Assembly: GCF_017254835.1 (NCBI RefSeq) | Contig: NZ_JAFKCW010000002.1 | Location: forward strand, 496,001 to 560,000 | DNA: 64,000 nt | From: Algoriphagus aestuariicola | Lineage (GTDB): Bacteria; Bacteroidota; Bacteroidia; Cytophagales; Cyclobacteriaceae | Direction: 5' to 3' | Shown: positions 36,816-45,458 of the stretch, piece by piece | Layout of the letters: each line of letters opens with the position of its first letter | Position numbering within the stretch: the stretch's first letter is position 1 | Translations under genes and position numbers: made by a program | The notes under the pieces: generated by a model | Told to the model about the DNA's origin: nothing | Database searches by the model: none | The model's input: the letters and a program-made list of their open reading frames with translations, nothing else

Positions 36816-36823
36816 TAACTTTG
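36816..36823 (+). promoter_or_regulatory. -7 promoter box for mgsA-pfkA
   Basis: TAACTTTG, an exact TAnnTTTG match, 24 nt before the mgsA ATG; no clear -33 box. Confidence 0.5.
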
Positions 36824-36847
36824 ATTCAAACCTATTAGAACCTATTC

Positions 36848-37219
36848 ATGAAAATCGCCCTGATTGCCCATGATGGAAAAAAAGCCGACATGGTACATTT
36901 TTTAACCGGATTTCGCGATGCCTTGCATCGAACTGATATCGAGCTGGTTGCCACTGGCACCACCGGTTCGCATATCGAGAGAGCTGGGTTTGAAGTAGAA
37001 CGTCTTCTGTCGGGGCCCTTGGGAGGCGATGCTCAGATCGCCGCTTTGGCAGCTGAAAAAAAGCTCTCCGCGGTGATTTTCTTTCGCGACCCTCTGGACA
37101 AGCATCCCCACGAACCCGATGTGCAAATGCTCATGCGGATCTGTGACGTACACAACATTCCTTTGGCCACCAATCCCGCCTCTGCGGCACTCATGTTTAA
37201 AGCCTTAACACAATCTTAA
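36848..37219 (+). CDS. mgsA: Methylglyoxal synthase
   Basis: 123 aa, shorter than E. coli MgsA (152 aa) because both ends are trimmed. The family motifs are present: TGTTGSHI for phosphate binding, SGPLGGDAQIAA, and the catalytic block FFRDPLDKHPHEPDVQ with the conserved Asp and His residues. It converts dihydroxyacetone phosphate to methylglyoxal, a bypass that relieves sugar-phosphate stress. pfkA starts 3 nt after its stop, so production of glycolytic triose phosphates and their overflow drain share one transcript. Confidence 0.93.
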   Translation: MKIALIAHDGKKADMVHFLTGFRDALHRTDIELVATGTTGSHIERAGFEVERLLSGPLGGDAQIAALAAEKKLSAVIFFRDPLDKHPHEPDVQMLMRICDVHNIPLATNPASAALMFKALTQS

Positions 37220-37222
37220 CAA

Positions 37223-38209
37223 ATGGAAGCCAAAACCATCAAAAAAATAGGTGTGCTCACCTCGGGTGGAGATGCACCGGGAATGAACGCCGCCATTCGT
37301 GCCGCGGTCAGGACCGGCTTTTACTACAATCTGGAAATGTACGGGATCTACCGCGGCTACGAGGGAATGATCCAAAACGACATCAAGAAGCTCGATTCCA
37401 AAAATATCACCCATGTGTTGGAACGAGGAGGGACTTTCCTCAAATCCGCCCGCAGCGAGGAGTTTCGCACTCCGGGAGGCCGCAAAAAAGCCTATGACAA
37501 TCTTAAGTCCCATGGCATCGACGCACTTGTGGTCATCGGCGGTGACGGCTCACTGACAGGAGCCCATCTGTTTTTCCAGGAGCACGGCATCCCATCCATA
37601 GGACTTCCCGGCACCATAGACAATGACCTCTCGGGTACAGACTCGACGATAGGATTCGACACTGCCTGCAACACGGCCATAGACGCCATCGACAAAATCC
37701 GGGATACGGCTACCTCCCACGACCGCTTGTTCTTTGTGGAAGTAATGGGACGGGATGCCGGATTTATTGCCATCAATGCAGGCATAGGAAGTGCTGCGGC
37801 TGCGATCCTTATCCCCGAAAACAGAACTCCAATCGAAAATCTGGTGGAAAAGCTCAAGTCGAGATCCAAAGCCATGAAATCCTCCAACATCGTCATCGTG
37901 GCAGAAGGAGGCAAAAGTGGCTCGGCACAGGAAATTGCGGAAAAAGTCAAAAAAAACCTTCCCAACTACGACATCAAAGTCACCATACTCGGACACTTGC
38001 AGCGCGGTGGCGCTCCATCGTCTTTCGATAGACTATTAGCCTCCAAGCTCGGCGTGGCAGCAGTCGAAGGACTCATGCAGGGCAAGTATGATGTGATGGC
38101 AGGTATGATCAACAACAAAGTTGTGTTTACCCCGATAGTCAAAGCCATCGTCGATGACAAAACCGTCGACGAAGAGGACCTTAGAGTCGCCAACATTCTC
38201 TCTACCTAA
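37223..38209 (+). CDS. pfkA: ATP-dependent 6-phosphofructokinase
   Basis: 328 aa, standard bacterial size. N-terminal nucleotide site GGDAPGMNAAIR (15-26), catalytic motif GTIDNDLSGTDSTIGFDTA with the catalytic Asp in TIDND, and effector-region residues of the allosteric tetramer family (VMGRDAGFIA, GGAPSSFDR). Glycolytic phosphorylation of fructose 6-phosphate. The Gly in GGDG near residue 105 points to ATP rather than pyrophosphate as donor. Second gene of the mgsA-pfkA unit, followed by a strong terminator. Confidence 0.96.
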   Translation: MEAKTIKKIGVLTSGGDAPGMNAAIRAAVRTGFYYNLEMYGIYRGYEGMIQNDIKKLDSKNITHVLERGGTFLKSARSEEFRTPGGRKKAYDNLKSHGIDALVVIGGDGSLTGAHLFFQEHGIPSIGLPGTIDNDLSGTDSTIGFDTACNTAIDAIDKIRDTATSHDRLFFVEVMGRDAGFIAINAGIGSAAAAILIPENRTPIENLVEKLKSRSKAMKSSNIVIVAEGGKSGSAQEIAEKVKKNLPNYDIKVTILGHLQRGGAPSSFDRLLASKLGVAAVEGLMQGKYDVMAGMINNKVVFTPIVKAIVDDKTVDEEDLRVANILST

Positions 38210-38217
38210 ATTAAAGC

Positions 38218-38250
38218 ACCCGAGGTCCCGCACCTCGGGTTTGTTTTTCC
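38218..38250 (+). terminator. Rho-independent terminator after pfkA
   Basis: Perfect 9-bp stem ACCCGAGGT / ACCTCGGGT with a 5-nt loop, then TTGTTTTT. Confidence 0.88.
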
Positions 38251-38259
38251 ATCCCAGCC

Positions 38260-38949
38260 ATGAAGCAAAAACTGGTAGTTCTCTCCGGCGCCGGTGTTTC
38301 AGCAGAAAGCGGCATCCGAACCTTCAGAGACGGCAACGGTCTTTGGGAAAATCACGACATCATGGAGGTGGCCTCTCCGGAGGGCTGGAAAAAAAATCGG
38401 AACCTTGTCCTTGACTTTTATAATCAGCGTCGAAAACAAGCCCGGGAATGTCAGCCCAATGAAGCTCATTTGGCCTTGGCCAGGCTAGAAGAACATTTCG
38501 AGGTACAGATAATCACCCAAAACGTCGATGACCTCCACGAGCGGGCCGGCTCCTCACAGGTCCTTCACCTACATGGTGAGCTCGCCAAAGCGCAAAGCTC
38601 TCTGGATCCAAGCCTCGTCTACCCCCTTGAGCATTGGGAGATCAAGGTCGGAGACAAATGTGAAAAAGGCAGCCAGCTTAGGCCCTTCATCGTCTGGTTT
38701 GGCGAGGCAGTACCCATGATGATTCCCGCGATGAAGCTCGCTGAAAAAGCCGACTTCTTTTTGGTCTTGGGCACTTCACTGCAAGTCTATCCCGCGGCAA
38801 GCCTCATCAATTATGTCCCCCGAATGGCGAAGAAATTCCTAATTGACCCACAAGTCCCCGATTTTAATCTTGGTAAGGATGTGACGGTGATCCAACAAAA
38901 AGCGACTGAGGGAATGAAAACTCTGGAGAAACTCCTCTTGCATTCCTGA
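38260..38949 (+). CDS. Sirtuin NAD-dependent protein deacylase lacking the zinc cysteines
   Basis: 229 aa, CobB-like class III sirtuin. NAD-binding motif GAGVSAESGIRTFRD (10-24), TQNVDDLHERAG, the catalytic His in HLHGE, and GTSLQVYPAA are intact. Y54 and R57 in FYNQRRK form the YxxR pair that recognises succinyl- or malonyl-lysine in CobB and SIRT5. The zinc module is degenerate: the four cysteines expected after the catalytic His are reduced to one (GDKCEKG). It should remove acyl groups from lysines with NAD in the cytoplasm, with a desuccinylase preference inferred. Starts just after the pfkA terminator. Confidence 0.9.
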   Translation: MKQKLVVLSGAGVSAESGIRTFRDGNGLWENHDIMEVASPEGWKKNRNLVLDFYNQRRKQARECQPNEAHLALARLEEHFEVQIITQNVDDLHERAGSSQVLHLHGELAKAQSSLDPSLVYPLEHWEIKVGDKCEKGSQLRPFIVWFGEAVPMMIPAMKLAEKADFFLVLGTSLQVYPAASLINYVPRMAKKFLIDPQVPDFNLGKDVTVIQQKATEGMKTLEKLLLHS

Positions 38950-39183
38950 GAAAAACAGGAAATGCAGCAATGCAGCTTACTGTCTATTTTTGCCGGTTTT
39001 TGTTTTTTTTCCTTTACCTTAAGAAACTGATTGGCAGGTAAAACACCTCTTTGGATTTTATCTTTTCGGAAAGCAAAAAAAACATCAAAGATTCCTGTCG
39101 CCCAAAAACACCACGTCCCGAATGGCCGAAATCAAGCATCTCCAGTTTGCCGATTTTTCACCCGAAAACCTACACCTCAGGAC

Positions 39184-40281
39184 ATGAACTGGAAAATCAA
39201 ATATGCCATCCTGGGCATCGCATTTTGGCTATTGCTATTTCTGGCTTGGGAGTGGTGGCAAAGCTACCCCAAAGTAAGACTGACACCTAAATCCCACCCC
39301 GAATCCCGTGAGGCAACCATCGATTCCATTCTTGTCCGTAGCCTGAGCGACTTTCTGATTCCGGGCATTGCCGTCGGTATCGTTGAAGACGAGAAAATCA
39401 CCTATCTCAAAGCATTCGGCTATGAAAACCTGGAAACCAAAGACAGCCTGACGCTAAAGAGCCAGCTCCCGGTGGCGTCAGTTTCCAAGATTTTCACCGC
39501 CTTGGCCTTGGCAAATTACGGACTGGCGGAGGGCTTCTCCATAGATACGGCGGTCAACGCCCTGATGCCTAGGGACGGAAAGTTGCCACCTGAAATTGGT
39601 CAGATTACATTTCGCGAGCTTCTGGAGCATCGCTCGGGACTTAAAGACTCCCGCTCCATAAAAAACCTTTTAGCTCAGGAAGAAAAACGCAAACTCAGCC
39701 TCTTGCCCGACTATCTGACATCCCCGGATCAGCAAAATAAGGCCTACCGATATGCAGACGTAAATTTTGATCTCATAGGATATGTACTCGAGGCAAGCTC
39801 CGACCGGCGATTTGGGGACTTGGTCAGGGACAATACGCTGGAGGCTGCCGGTATGGCGCAAAGTTTTTTTTCCGAGGAAAGGTTATTTACTTCCCCGGGC
39901 CATAAGCGAACCTTTCTTTGGAAAAGAATCCAGCCTGAAAATTTGAAATTTGAGCGGCTCCCCTCCCCTTCCTCAAGCTTGGTTTTGACCGCTGATGATC
40001 TTTCAAAAGCTTTGCTGCATTTGTGCCGGGGAAGTATGGGGGCTTTTGACCAAGAGCTAAACTGGCTGAAGGCCGGAACAGAAAGTCCCGCGGGATTCCA
40101 AAAGATCACGCTGCAGAATATCGAATTTTTTGGCCACTTTGGGGAGCAAGGAGGTTTCAGTTCCATATTGGTATATGCTCCCAGCCTTGAGGTCGGTCTT
40201 TTTCTGATTTGCAATTCCGAAGACAAGTATGATTTTCGAAAGTCTATCCCCAGTGAAATCATCAAAGTCATAGCTCAATAA
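39184..40281 (+). CDS. Membrane-anchored serine hydrolase (beta-lactamase/S12 family)
   Basis: 365 aa from the ATG at 39184. The open frame begins 51 codons earlier, but that part looks non-coding, while this start gives an N-terminal membrane anchor (about 7-24). The periplasmic domain has the class C/DD-peptidase pattern: S99-V-S-K102 as the nucleophile tetrad, then YAD where YxN is usual, and HFGEQGG replacing the KTG box region. This is the beta-lactamase-related esterase/peptidase family. The YfcC-like transporter starts 7 nt after its stop, so a shared role such as releasing and importing peptides or esters is plausible but unproven. A 234-bp gap upstream holds an exact TATTTTTG box at 38985-38992. 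Confidence 0.85.
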   Translation: MNWKIKYAILGIAFWLLLFLAWEWWQSYPKVRLTPKSHPESREATIDSILVRSLSDFLIPGIAVGIVEDEKITYLKAFGYENLETKDSLTLKSQLPVASVSKIFTALALANYGLAEGFSIDTAVNALMPRDGKLPPEIGQITFRELLEHRSGLKDSRSIKNLLAQEEKRKLSLLPDYLTSPDQQNKAYRYADVNFDLIGYVLEASSDRRFGDLVRDNTLEAAGMAQSFFSEERLFTSPGHKRTFLWKRIQPENLKFERLPSPSSSLVLTADDLSKALLHLCRGSMGAFDQELNWLKAGTESPAGFQKITLQNIEFFGHFGEQGGFSSILVYAPSLEVGLFLICNSEDKYDFRKSIPSEIIKVIAQ

Positions 40282-40288
40282 ACCCCCA

Positions 40289-41623
40289 ATGAAATTCTCA
40301 TTCCCCAATCCCATGGTCATCTTGCTAGGCTTTCTGATCCTGGCTGCACTTGCCACATTCCTTGTTCCTTCGGGAAGCTTTGAGCGTGAGTTGGATGAGG
40401 AGACTGGGAGAGAGATTGTCGTACCGGGCAGTTTTCAACTGACCGAAGACCGGAATGTCACGCTATTCGACACATTGCTTTCCATACCTGAGGGAATCAT
40501 ACTCGGTTCGGATATCATCGTTTTGATTCTTTTGATCGGGGGTGCCTTTTATGTCGTGGAAAAAACCGGCGCTCTCCAGGTTGGGATTGAGGCTTTGGTG
40601 TATCGTTTTAGAAACTCGCAATTCATCCTCTTGGTGATTTTCAGTTGCTTTTTCTTTCTGGGGGGAGCAAGTTTCGGGATGCAGGAAGAGATCATCGCTA
40701 TGGTTCCCGTCCTGGTTTTACTCGCCAAAAAAATCAACTACGATCTGCGGGCGATTATAGCGCTTTCCCTTGGGTCAGCCTTGGTGGGCGCATCCTTTTC
40801 ACCAATCAACCCTTTTGGCTCCCTCCTCGCCCAAAAAATCGCAGAAGTGGACTTTTCCCAAGGCTTCCTTTATCGTATGGTTTTCTTGGTTTTGGCATTC
40901 TTTTCCTGGACTGCTTTCCACTTGAGATGGGGAAAAATCCCATCCGTGAATTTGGAAAAAGGAGAATTTGCTCCAGTTAGGATATCCCGATCACACGGAA
41001 TTATCCTCCTGCTGACCGGCGCTGGAATGATCATCATGCCCTGGGGAATCATCCAAAAAGACTGGGGCTACAACGAAATGTCTGCTTTGTTTTTTGTCAT
41101 CGGAACAGCCTGTGGCTTGATCAGCGGACTCGGCGTCAACGGAACGGCAAGAGCCTACTCCCAAGGGTTTTCGGAGATGATTTTTGCAGGAGTTTTGATC
41201 GGCTTGGCCAGAAGCGTCTATCTGATCTTGGAGAAAGCGCAGGTCATCGACACCTTAATCCAAGCGATGTTTTCTCCTTTGGAGGCTCTTCCCACGGCGA
41301 TGGCTTCCGTGGGGATCTTTGTCACTCAAGCTCTGGTACATGGCCTTGTCCCCAGCACCTCAGGCCAGGCTGTACTGACCATTCCTCTAGCCAGCCCCCT
41401 CATGGACTTGCTGACAGTATCCCGACAAATCGCAGTCCTATCCTATCAGTATCCTGCGGGTTTGATGGATCTGGTCATCCCTAACAATGGAGGTATGATG
41501 GCCGTCATCGCCGCTGCGGGAGTGGCCTACAACGAATGGATCAAGTATATTTGGAAAAGCTTTGCGCTCTTGCTTGGGATAGGTTTGATATCATGTCTTC
41601 TTGCCTTATTTTGGTTTGCCTAA
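40289..41623 (+). CDS. YfcC-family membrane transporter
   Basis: 444 aa with 11-12 predicted membrane helices. It begins with PNPMVILLGFLILAALATFLVPSG, the form typical of YfcC proteins (C4-dicarboxylate uptake C / arginine-ornithine-type family), and has the conserved loops GGASFGMQEEIIAMVPVLV, GASFSPINPFG and GLVPSTSGQAVLTIPL. These carriers take up small organic acids or amino acids; some act as antiporters. Substrate unknown. Coupled to the upstream membrane-anchored serine hydrolase by 7 nt. Confidence 0.87.
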   Translation: MKFSFPNPMVILLGFLILAALATFLVPSGSFERELDEETGREIVVPGSFQLTEDRNVTLFDTLLSIPEGIILGSDIIVLILLIGGAFYVVEKTGALQVGIEALVYRFRNSQFILLVIFSCFFFLGGASFGMQEEIIAMVPVLVLLAKKINYDLRAIIALSLGSALVGASFSPINPFGSLLAQKIAEVDFSQGFLYRMVFLVLAFFSWTAFHLRWGKIPSVNLEKGEFAPVRISRSHGIILLLTGAGMIIMPWGIIQKDWGYNEMSALFFVIGTACGLISGLGVNGTARAYSQGFSEMIFAGVLIGLARSVYLILEKAQVIDTLIQAMFSPLEALPTAMASVGIFVTQALVHGLVPSTSGQAVLTIPLASPLMDLLTVSRQIAVLSYQYPAGLMDLVIPNNGGMMAVIAAAGVAYNEWIKYIWKSFALLLGIGLISCLLALFWFA

Positions 41624-41645
41624 CTGAAATCAATCCTGGTAACCT

Positions 41646-42665
41646 ATGCAAATCAACGATCACAATCCACTTCCGACCTATCAAGCCGCCCCGGATCGAT
41701 ACGGCCAAATGAACTATCGCTATTGCGGGCAGAGCGGACTTATGCTGCCCGAAATCAGTCTGGGCCTTTGGCATAATTTCGGCCATAATGCAGATCTCAC
41801 GTTAGGCAGAAAAATCCTGAGAAGAGCTTTTGACCTAGGCATTTGCCACTTTGACTTGGCAAACAACTACGGTCCTCCGTATGGGTCCGCGGAAGAAAAC
41901 TTCGGCAGGATTTACAAAAAGGACTTTGTTGCCCATCGCGATGAGCTGCTGATATCTTCCAAGGCTGGCTGGGATATGTGGCCGGGACCGTATGGGAATT
42001 TTGGATCGAGAAAATACTTGATCGCAAGCTGCGACCAAAGCCTTAAGCGTATGGGGCTGGACTATGTGGATATTTTCTACCACCACAGACCAGACCCAAA
42101 TACCCCTCTGGAGGAAACAATGGGGGCTTTGGATCAGCTAGTGCGTCAAGGCAAAGCCCTATACGTGGGCATCTCCCAATACAAGCCTGAAGACACCGAA
42201 AAAGCCTATCAGATCCTAAAAGCTATGGGTACCCCCCTTCTCATCCATCAGCCACGCTACAGCATGCTCGACCGCTGGGTGGAAAAAGGCCTTTTGGATG
42301 TACTCGGCAGCAATGGAATCGGAAGCATTGCATTCTCTCCACTCGAACAGGGTTTGCTCACTGACAAGTACCTAAAAGGGATCCCAGCCGACTCACGCGC
42401 AGCCAAGGACGGCCGGTATTTGAAAGCCGCCCAAATCGCCCCCGAAAAACTGGAGCTCATCGCCAAGCTCAACCAAATCGCCCAAGAACGTAATCAGACA
42501 CTCGCGCAAATGGCGATCTCATGGCTTCTGAAGGATCCTAGGATCACCTCGGTGTTGATTGGGGTCTCCAAGGCAGAGCAACTGGACGACAATGTAGCTG
42601 CCATCAAAAACACGAAATTCAGCATCGAGGAGATCGCGCTGATCAAAACTATATTGGATGCCTAG
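41646..42665 (+). CDS. Aldo/keto reductase, YghZ-like (L-glyceraldehyde 3-phosphate reductase type)
   Basis: 339 aa AKR barrel. The catalytic tetrad is visible: Asp and Tyr in FDLANNYGPPYGSAEENFG, Lys in ISSKAGW and His in FYHHRPD. The long loop after NNYGPPYGSAE and WDMWPGPYGNFGSRKYL are marks of the AKR14 (YghZ/Kv beta-like) group, which reduces aldehydes including L-glyceraldehyde 3-phosphate and methylglyoxal with NADPH. The gene is 22 nt after the YfcC transporter and could be read with it. Followed by a strong bidirectional terminator. Cytoplasmic. Confidence 0.92.
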   Translation: MQINDHNPLPTYQAAPDRYGQMNYRYCGQSGLMLPEISLGLWHNFGHNADLTLGRKILRRAFDLGICHFDLANNYGPPYGSAEENFGRIYKKDFVAHRDELLISSKAGWDMWPGPYGNFGSRKYLIASCDQSLKRMGLDYVDIFYHHRPDPNTPLEETMGALDQLVRQGKALYVGISQYKPEDTEKAYQILKAMGTPLLIHQPRYSMLDRWVEKGLLDVLGSNGIGSIAFSPLEQGLLTDKYLKGIPADSRAAKDGRYLKAAQIAPEKLELIAKLNQIAQERNQTLAQMAISWLLKDPRITSVLIGVSKAEQLDDNVAAIKNTKFSIEEIALIKTILDA

Positions 42666-42692
42666 CATCCCAAGCAATCTATCGACGACAAA

Positions 42693-42720
42693 AAAGAGGC
42701 TCCCAGAAAGGAGCCTCTTT
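42693..42720. terminator. Bidirectional terminator
   Basis: Perfect 11-bp stem AAAGAGGCTCC / GGAGCCTCTTT with a 6-nt loop, A tract before and T tract after, between convergent genes. Confidence 0.9.
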
Positions 42721-42744
42721 TTCAAAACTAGTCAAACCGGACTA

Positions 42745-43536
42745 TTATCTAACTACATTTTCGAGTGTTGCCAAGTAAACCCATTTTTGGTCCCTTGAGT
42801 TCAGGCCTTCATTGACTGCTTTTCTCTGTTCAGCAGTTTGGGAGAGATCTTCATAGGCCTGGGCATTGAAAAACTGCATATAATCTTTGTACATATTCAG
42901 GGTTAGGTGTGTAGATTTTGCCTCTGATCCCTGGGGAAGCGCAGTTCTCAAAAAGCTCCAATGTCCCATCAAACCCTGCTCGATCCTTTTCTGGTGAATC
43001 GGCCTGAACACCTCAATTTCCGCCTTTTCATAATCTTCAAACTTCCCTTCTACGGCCTTCATCAGGTCAAAGGAAGCCAAAGCCCCAGGCCTAAACTGAA
43101 AATTGTCATCCGTCGAGACTATCTCCCGCATATAGAGGCGCATAGGCATATCCCGCATACTCAAGGACTGTTCAAATAGCGCCATTACCTGCGTACCACT
43201 CAGGTGGGGATATGCGATTTTGGTATATTCCATCATTGCTTCATCATCCAATCCGTTCATCATTTTGACGGGATCGTCGTAGGTCGTCACCATGATGTAT
43301 TGGAAATCACCCTCGTCCGCGCCGTTTTGTAGGGACCAAAAATCCCAAGCTTTTATCCGCTTGTCGTTGAGTGCTTGTCGATAGACCTTCTCCATCAGAT
43401 CCTTAAACTCGATGTAGTCAAAAAGCTGGTCTTTCTCCACCTTGATGAATTCGAATACCATATACTGAGTTTGCTGGGCTCTGAGGACTCCCGCCCATAG
43501 CAACCCACAAACCAAGAGCATTAAAATCTTTTTCAT
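42745..43536 (-). CDS. Secreted hypothetical protein
   Basis: 263 aa. Clear Sec signal peptide (MKKILMLLVCGLLWAGV, cleavage near LRA-Q at about 21). The mature part has two halves that each look like a ferredoxin-like alpha/beta unit (MVFEFIKVEKDQLFDYIEF early, AEIEVFRPIHQKRIEQG later), reminiscent of dimeric alpha-beta barrel proteins, but I do not recognise a family. Predicted periplasmic or outer-surface. Single gene, convergent with the aldo/keto reductase. Confidence 0.72.
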   Translation of the reverse strand: MKKILMLLVCGLLWAGVLRAQQTQYMVFEFIKVEKDQLFDYIEFKDLMEKVYRQALNDKRIKAWDFWSLQNGADEGDFQYIMVTTYDDPVKMMNGLDDEAMMEYTKIAYPHLSGTQVMALFEQSLSMRDMPMRLYMREIVSTDDNFQFRPGALASFDLMKAVEGKFEDYEKAEIEVFRPIHQKRIEQGLMGHWSFLRTALPQGSEAKSTHLTLNMYKDYMQFFNAQAYEDLSQTAEQRKAVNEGLNSRDQKWVYLATLENVVR

Positions 43537-43734
43537 GTTATATTGGATTTAGGGTTAATTGTGCTTGGAATAATTTAAATATTTATTCCGTAAAAAATCA
43601 ATTTTCAGAATAAAAACATTTTTTATCTGATTTTAACCCCAAAAACTTCCTACAAATAAAGTATCTTGAAAAATGAAATATTTCCAAAACTGTCGGCAAA
43701 ACCTTAGTATTTTAACAATCAAAACAGAAATACA

Positions 43735-44859
43735 ATGAAGGGTCTATCAAGAAGGACTTGGTTAAAAACCACTTCGCTTGGGAGTGGCCTCGTACTGTTG
43801 GGTGCTGGAGGAGTGGTATCTTCGCTGAGCGCTGCTGAAATCCGCAAGTATAATCCCCGCCCCTTCGCAGGCCCTATACGTTTAGGATCGAATGAAAATC
43901 CCTACGGCCCCTCCGAATCGATGCGCAAAGCCATGACGGCGGCTTTTGACAGTGGCTGCCGGTATCCCTGGAGCCAAAACAGTTCTTTGGCGAAAATGAT
44001 CGCCGAAAAAGAAGGCGTGCCCGAAGACCATATCGTCTTGGTAGCCGGATCTACAGAAGGACTCAAAGTCGCAGGTATTACTTTTGGAAAAGGCAGGGAA
44101 ATCATCACCTGCGCCCCAACCTTCCTTTCCATGATGGAATACGCAGAGCTCTGGGGTACCGAAATCAACTGGGTACCGCTAAACAAGGATCTTGACTTTG
44201 ACCTGGATGAGATAGAAAAACGCGTGAGTTACGAGACAGGCTTGGTGTTCCTCTGCAATCCCAATAATCCCACGGGCAAGCTCCTGCCGGCAGAGCGGGT
44301 TGTGGATTTCTGCGAAACGGTAAGCAAACGAACCGTGGTCTTCAGCGACGAAGCCTACTATGATTACATTACGACCGCCAACTATCCTAGTATGGTTGAA
44401 TTGGTGAAAAAAGGGCATGATGTAGTCGTGTCCCGCACCCTGTCCAAGGTCTATGGATTGGCCGGAATACGGATAGGATACTTGGTTGCCAAACCCGAGC
44501 TCGCGCAAAAACTGCGTGATCGAGTCGTCGCAAATACCAGCATCATGGCCATCGAAGCGGGAAAAGCGGCCCTCGCAGACAAGGACTTTTACAAGTTTTC
44601 CCTTCAGAAAAACGCAGAAGCCAAAACGATGATCACCTCGACCTTGGATGAATTGAAATTGCCCTATTTGGAGTCACATGCCAATTTTGTATTCTTTCAG
44701 GCTGGAAAGGACATCTCCGAATTGGGAAAAACGATGGCTGAAAAAGGCTTTATCATCGGTAGGCCATTCCCTCCGCTAAACGATTGGTGCAGGATTTCGA
44801 CTGGCACCCTCGAGGAAATTGCACTTTATAACAAAGCAATCAAGGAAGTATTGGGATGA
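43735..44859 (+). CDS. Histidinol-phosphate-type PLP aminotransferase with a Tat leader
   Basis: 374 aa fold-type I aminotransferase. The catalytic lysine K238 is in SRTLSKVYGLAGIRIGY, with NPNNPTGK and SDEAYYDY for cofactor binding; it resembles HisC. Unlike HisC, it begins with a twin-arginine leader: SRRTWLK at 5-11, a hydrophobic stretch GSGLVLLGAGGVVSSL and a SAA-like cleavage site near residue 33. A folded, PLP-loaded enzyme exported to the periplasm fits Tat export. The ATG of a GNAT acetyltransferase overlaps its stop (ATGA), so the two are co-translated, although the acetyltransferase has no leader. Natural substrate unknown; it is unlikely to be the only histidine-pathway HisC. Confidence 0.88.
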   Translation: MKGLSRRTWLKTTSLGSGLVLLGAGGVVSSLSAAEIRKYNPRPFAGPIRLGSNENPYGPSESMRKAMTAAFDSGCRYPWSQNSSLAKMIAEKEGVPEDHIVLVAGSTEGLKVAGITFGKGREIITCAPTFLSMMEYAELWGTEINWVPLNKDLDFDLDEIEKRVSYETGLVFLCNPNNPTGKLLPAERVVDFCETVSKRTVVFSDEAYYDYITTANYPSMVELVKKGHDVVVSRTLSKVYGLAGIRIGYLVAKPELAQKLRDRVVANTSIMAIEAGKAALADKDFYKFSLQKNAEAKTMITSTLDELKLPYLESHANFVFFQAGKDISELGKTMAEKGFIIGRPFPPLNDWCRISTGTLEEIALYNKAIKEVLG

Positions 44860-45404
44860 GGCTTGACCGTGACTTGGTGTTAGAAGACAGTCGCATCCGT
44901 CTGGCTCCAATGAAAGCGGAGGACTTACCGCTGCTTCAGCCCATAGCCTTGGACGCTGAAATGTGGACCTATTTCACCTATGACTTGAGTATACCGAAGG
45001 AGATGGAAAAATGGGCTGAGCCGCATTTCAAGGCAGAGCGACTACAATTTACAGTTGTGGATAAAGAGAGCGGAAAAGTTGCGGGGGCCACCGCATTCGG
45101 CAACTATTCCCCTAGGGACGAGCGAATAGAAATCGGTTGGACTTGGTTGGGAAGGGATTTTCAGGGAACCGGAATCAACCAGGCCATGAAAAAACTCATG
45201 CTGAACTATTGCTTTGGCACCATGAGACTGAAGCGGGTTGAGATCAAAACCGACGTGTTAAATATACCAGCACGAAAGGCCCTCTTGAAATTGGGCGCTA
45301 TCGAGGAAGGGATACTCCGTAGCCACACTTTGCTCACCCATGGGCGAAGAAGGGACACGATCTACTATAGCTTTATAGAGGGCGAGTGGAAACTAAATGC
45401 ATGA
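44856..45404 (+). CDS. GNAT family N-acetyltransferase (RimJ/RimL-like)
   Basis: 182 aa. GNAT fold, with LAPMKAEDLPLLQPI at the start, RIEIGWTWLGRDFQGTGINQAMKKLML holding the acetyl-CoA binding QxxGxG/A-like loop, and RVEIKTDVLNIPARKALLKLGAIEEG, as in the RimJ/RimL branch. It transfers acetyl from acetyl-CoA to an amine, which may be a protein N-terminus or a small molecule. Cytoplasmic. Its start overlaps the preceding aminotransferase stop by 4 nt. Confidence 0.87.
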   Translation: MRLDRDLVLEDSRIRLAPMKAEDLPLLQPIALDAEMWTYFTYDLSIPKEMEKWAEPHFKAERLQFTVVDKESGKVAGATAFGNYSPRDERIEIGWTWLGRDFQGTGINQAMKKLMLNYCFGTMRLKRVEIKTDVLNIPARKALLKLGAIEEGILRSHTLLTHGRRRDTIYYSFIEGEWKLNA

Positions 45405-45458
45405 ATCAACATACGTAAATCAGGTTGTGTTTTTGCTTTTCGGCACTCAGCGCTGTTT

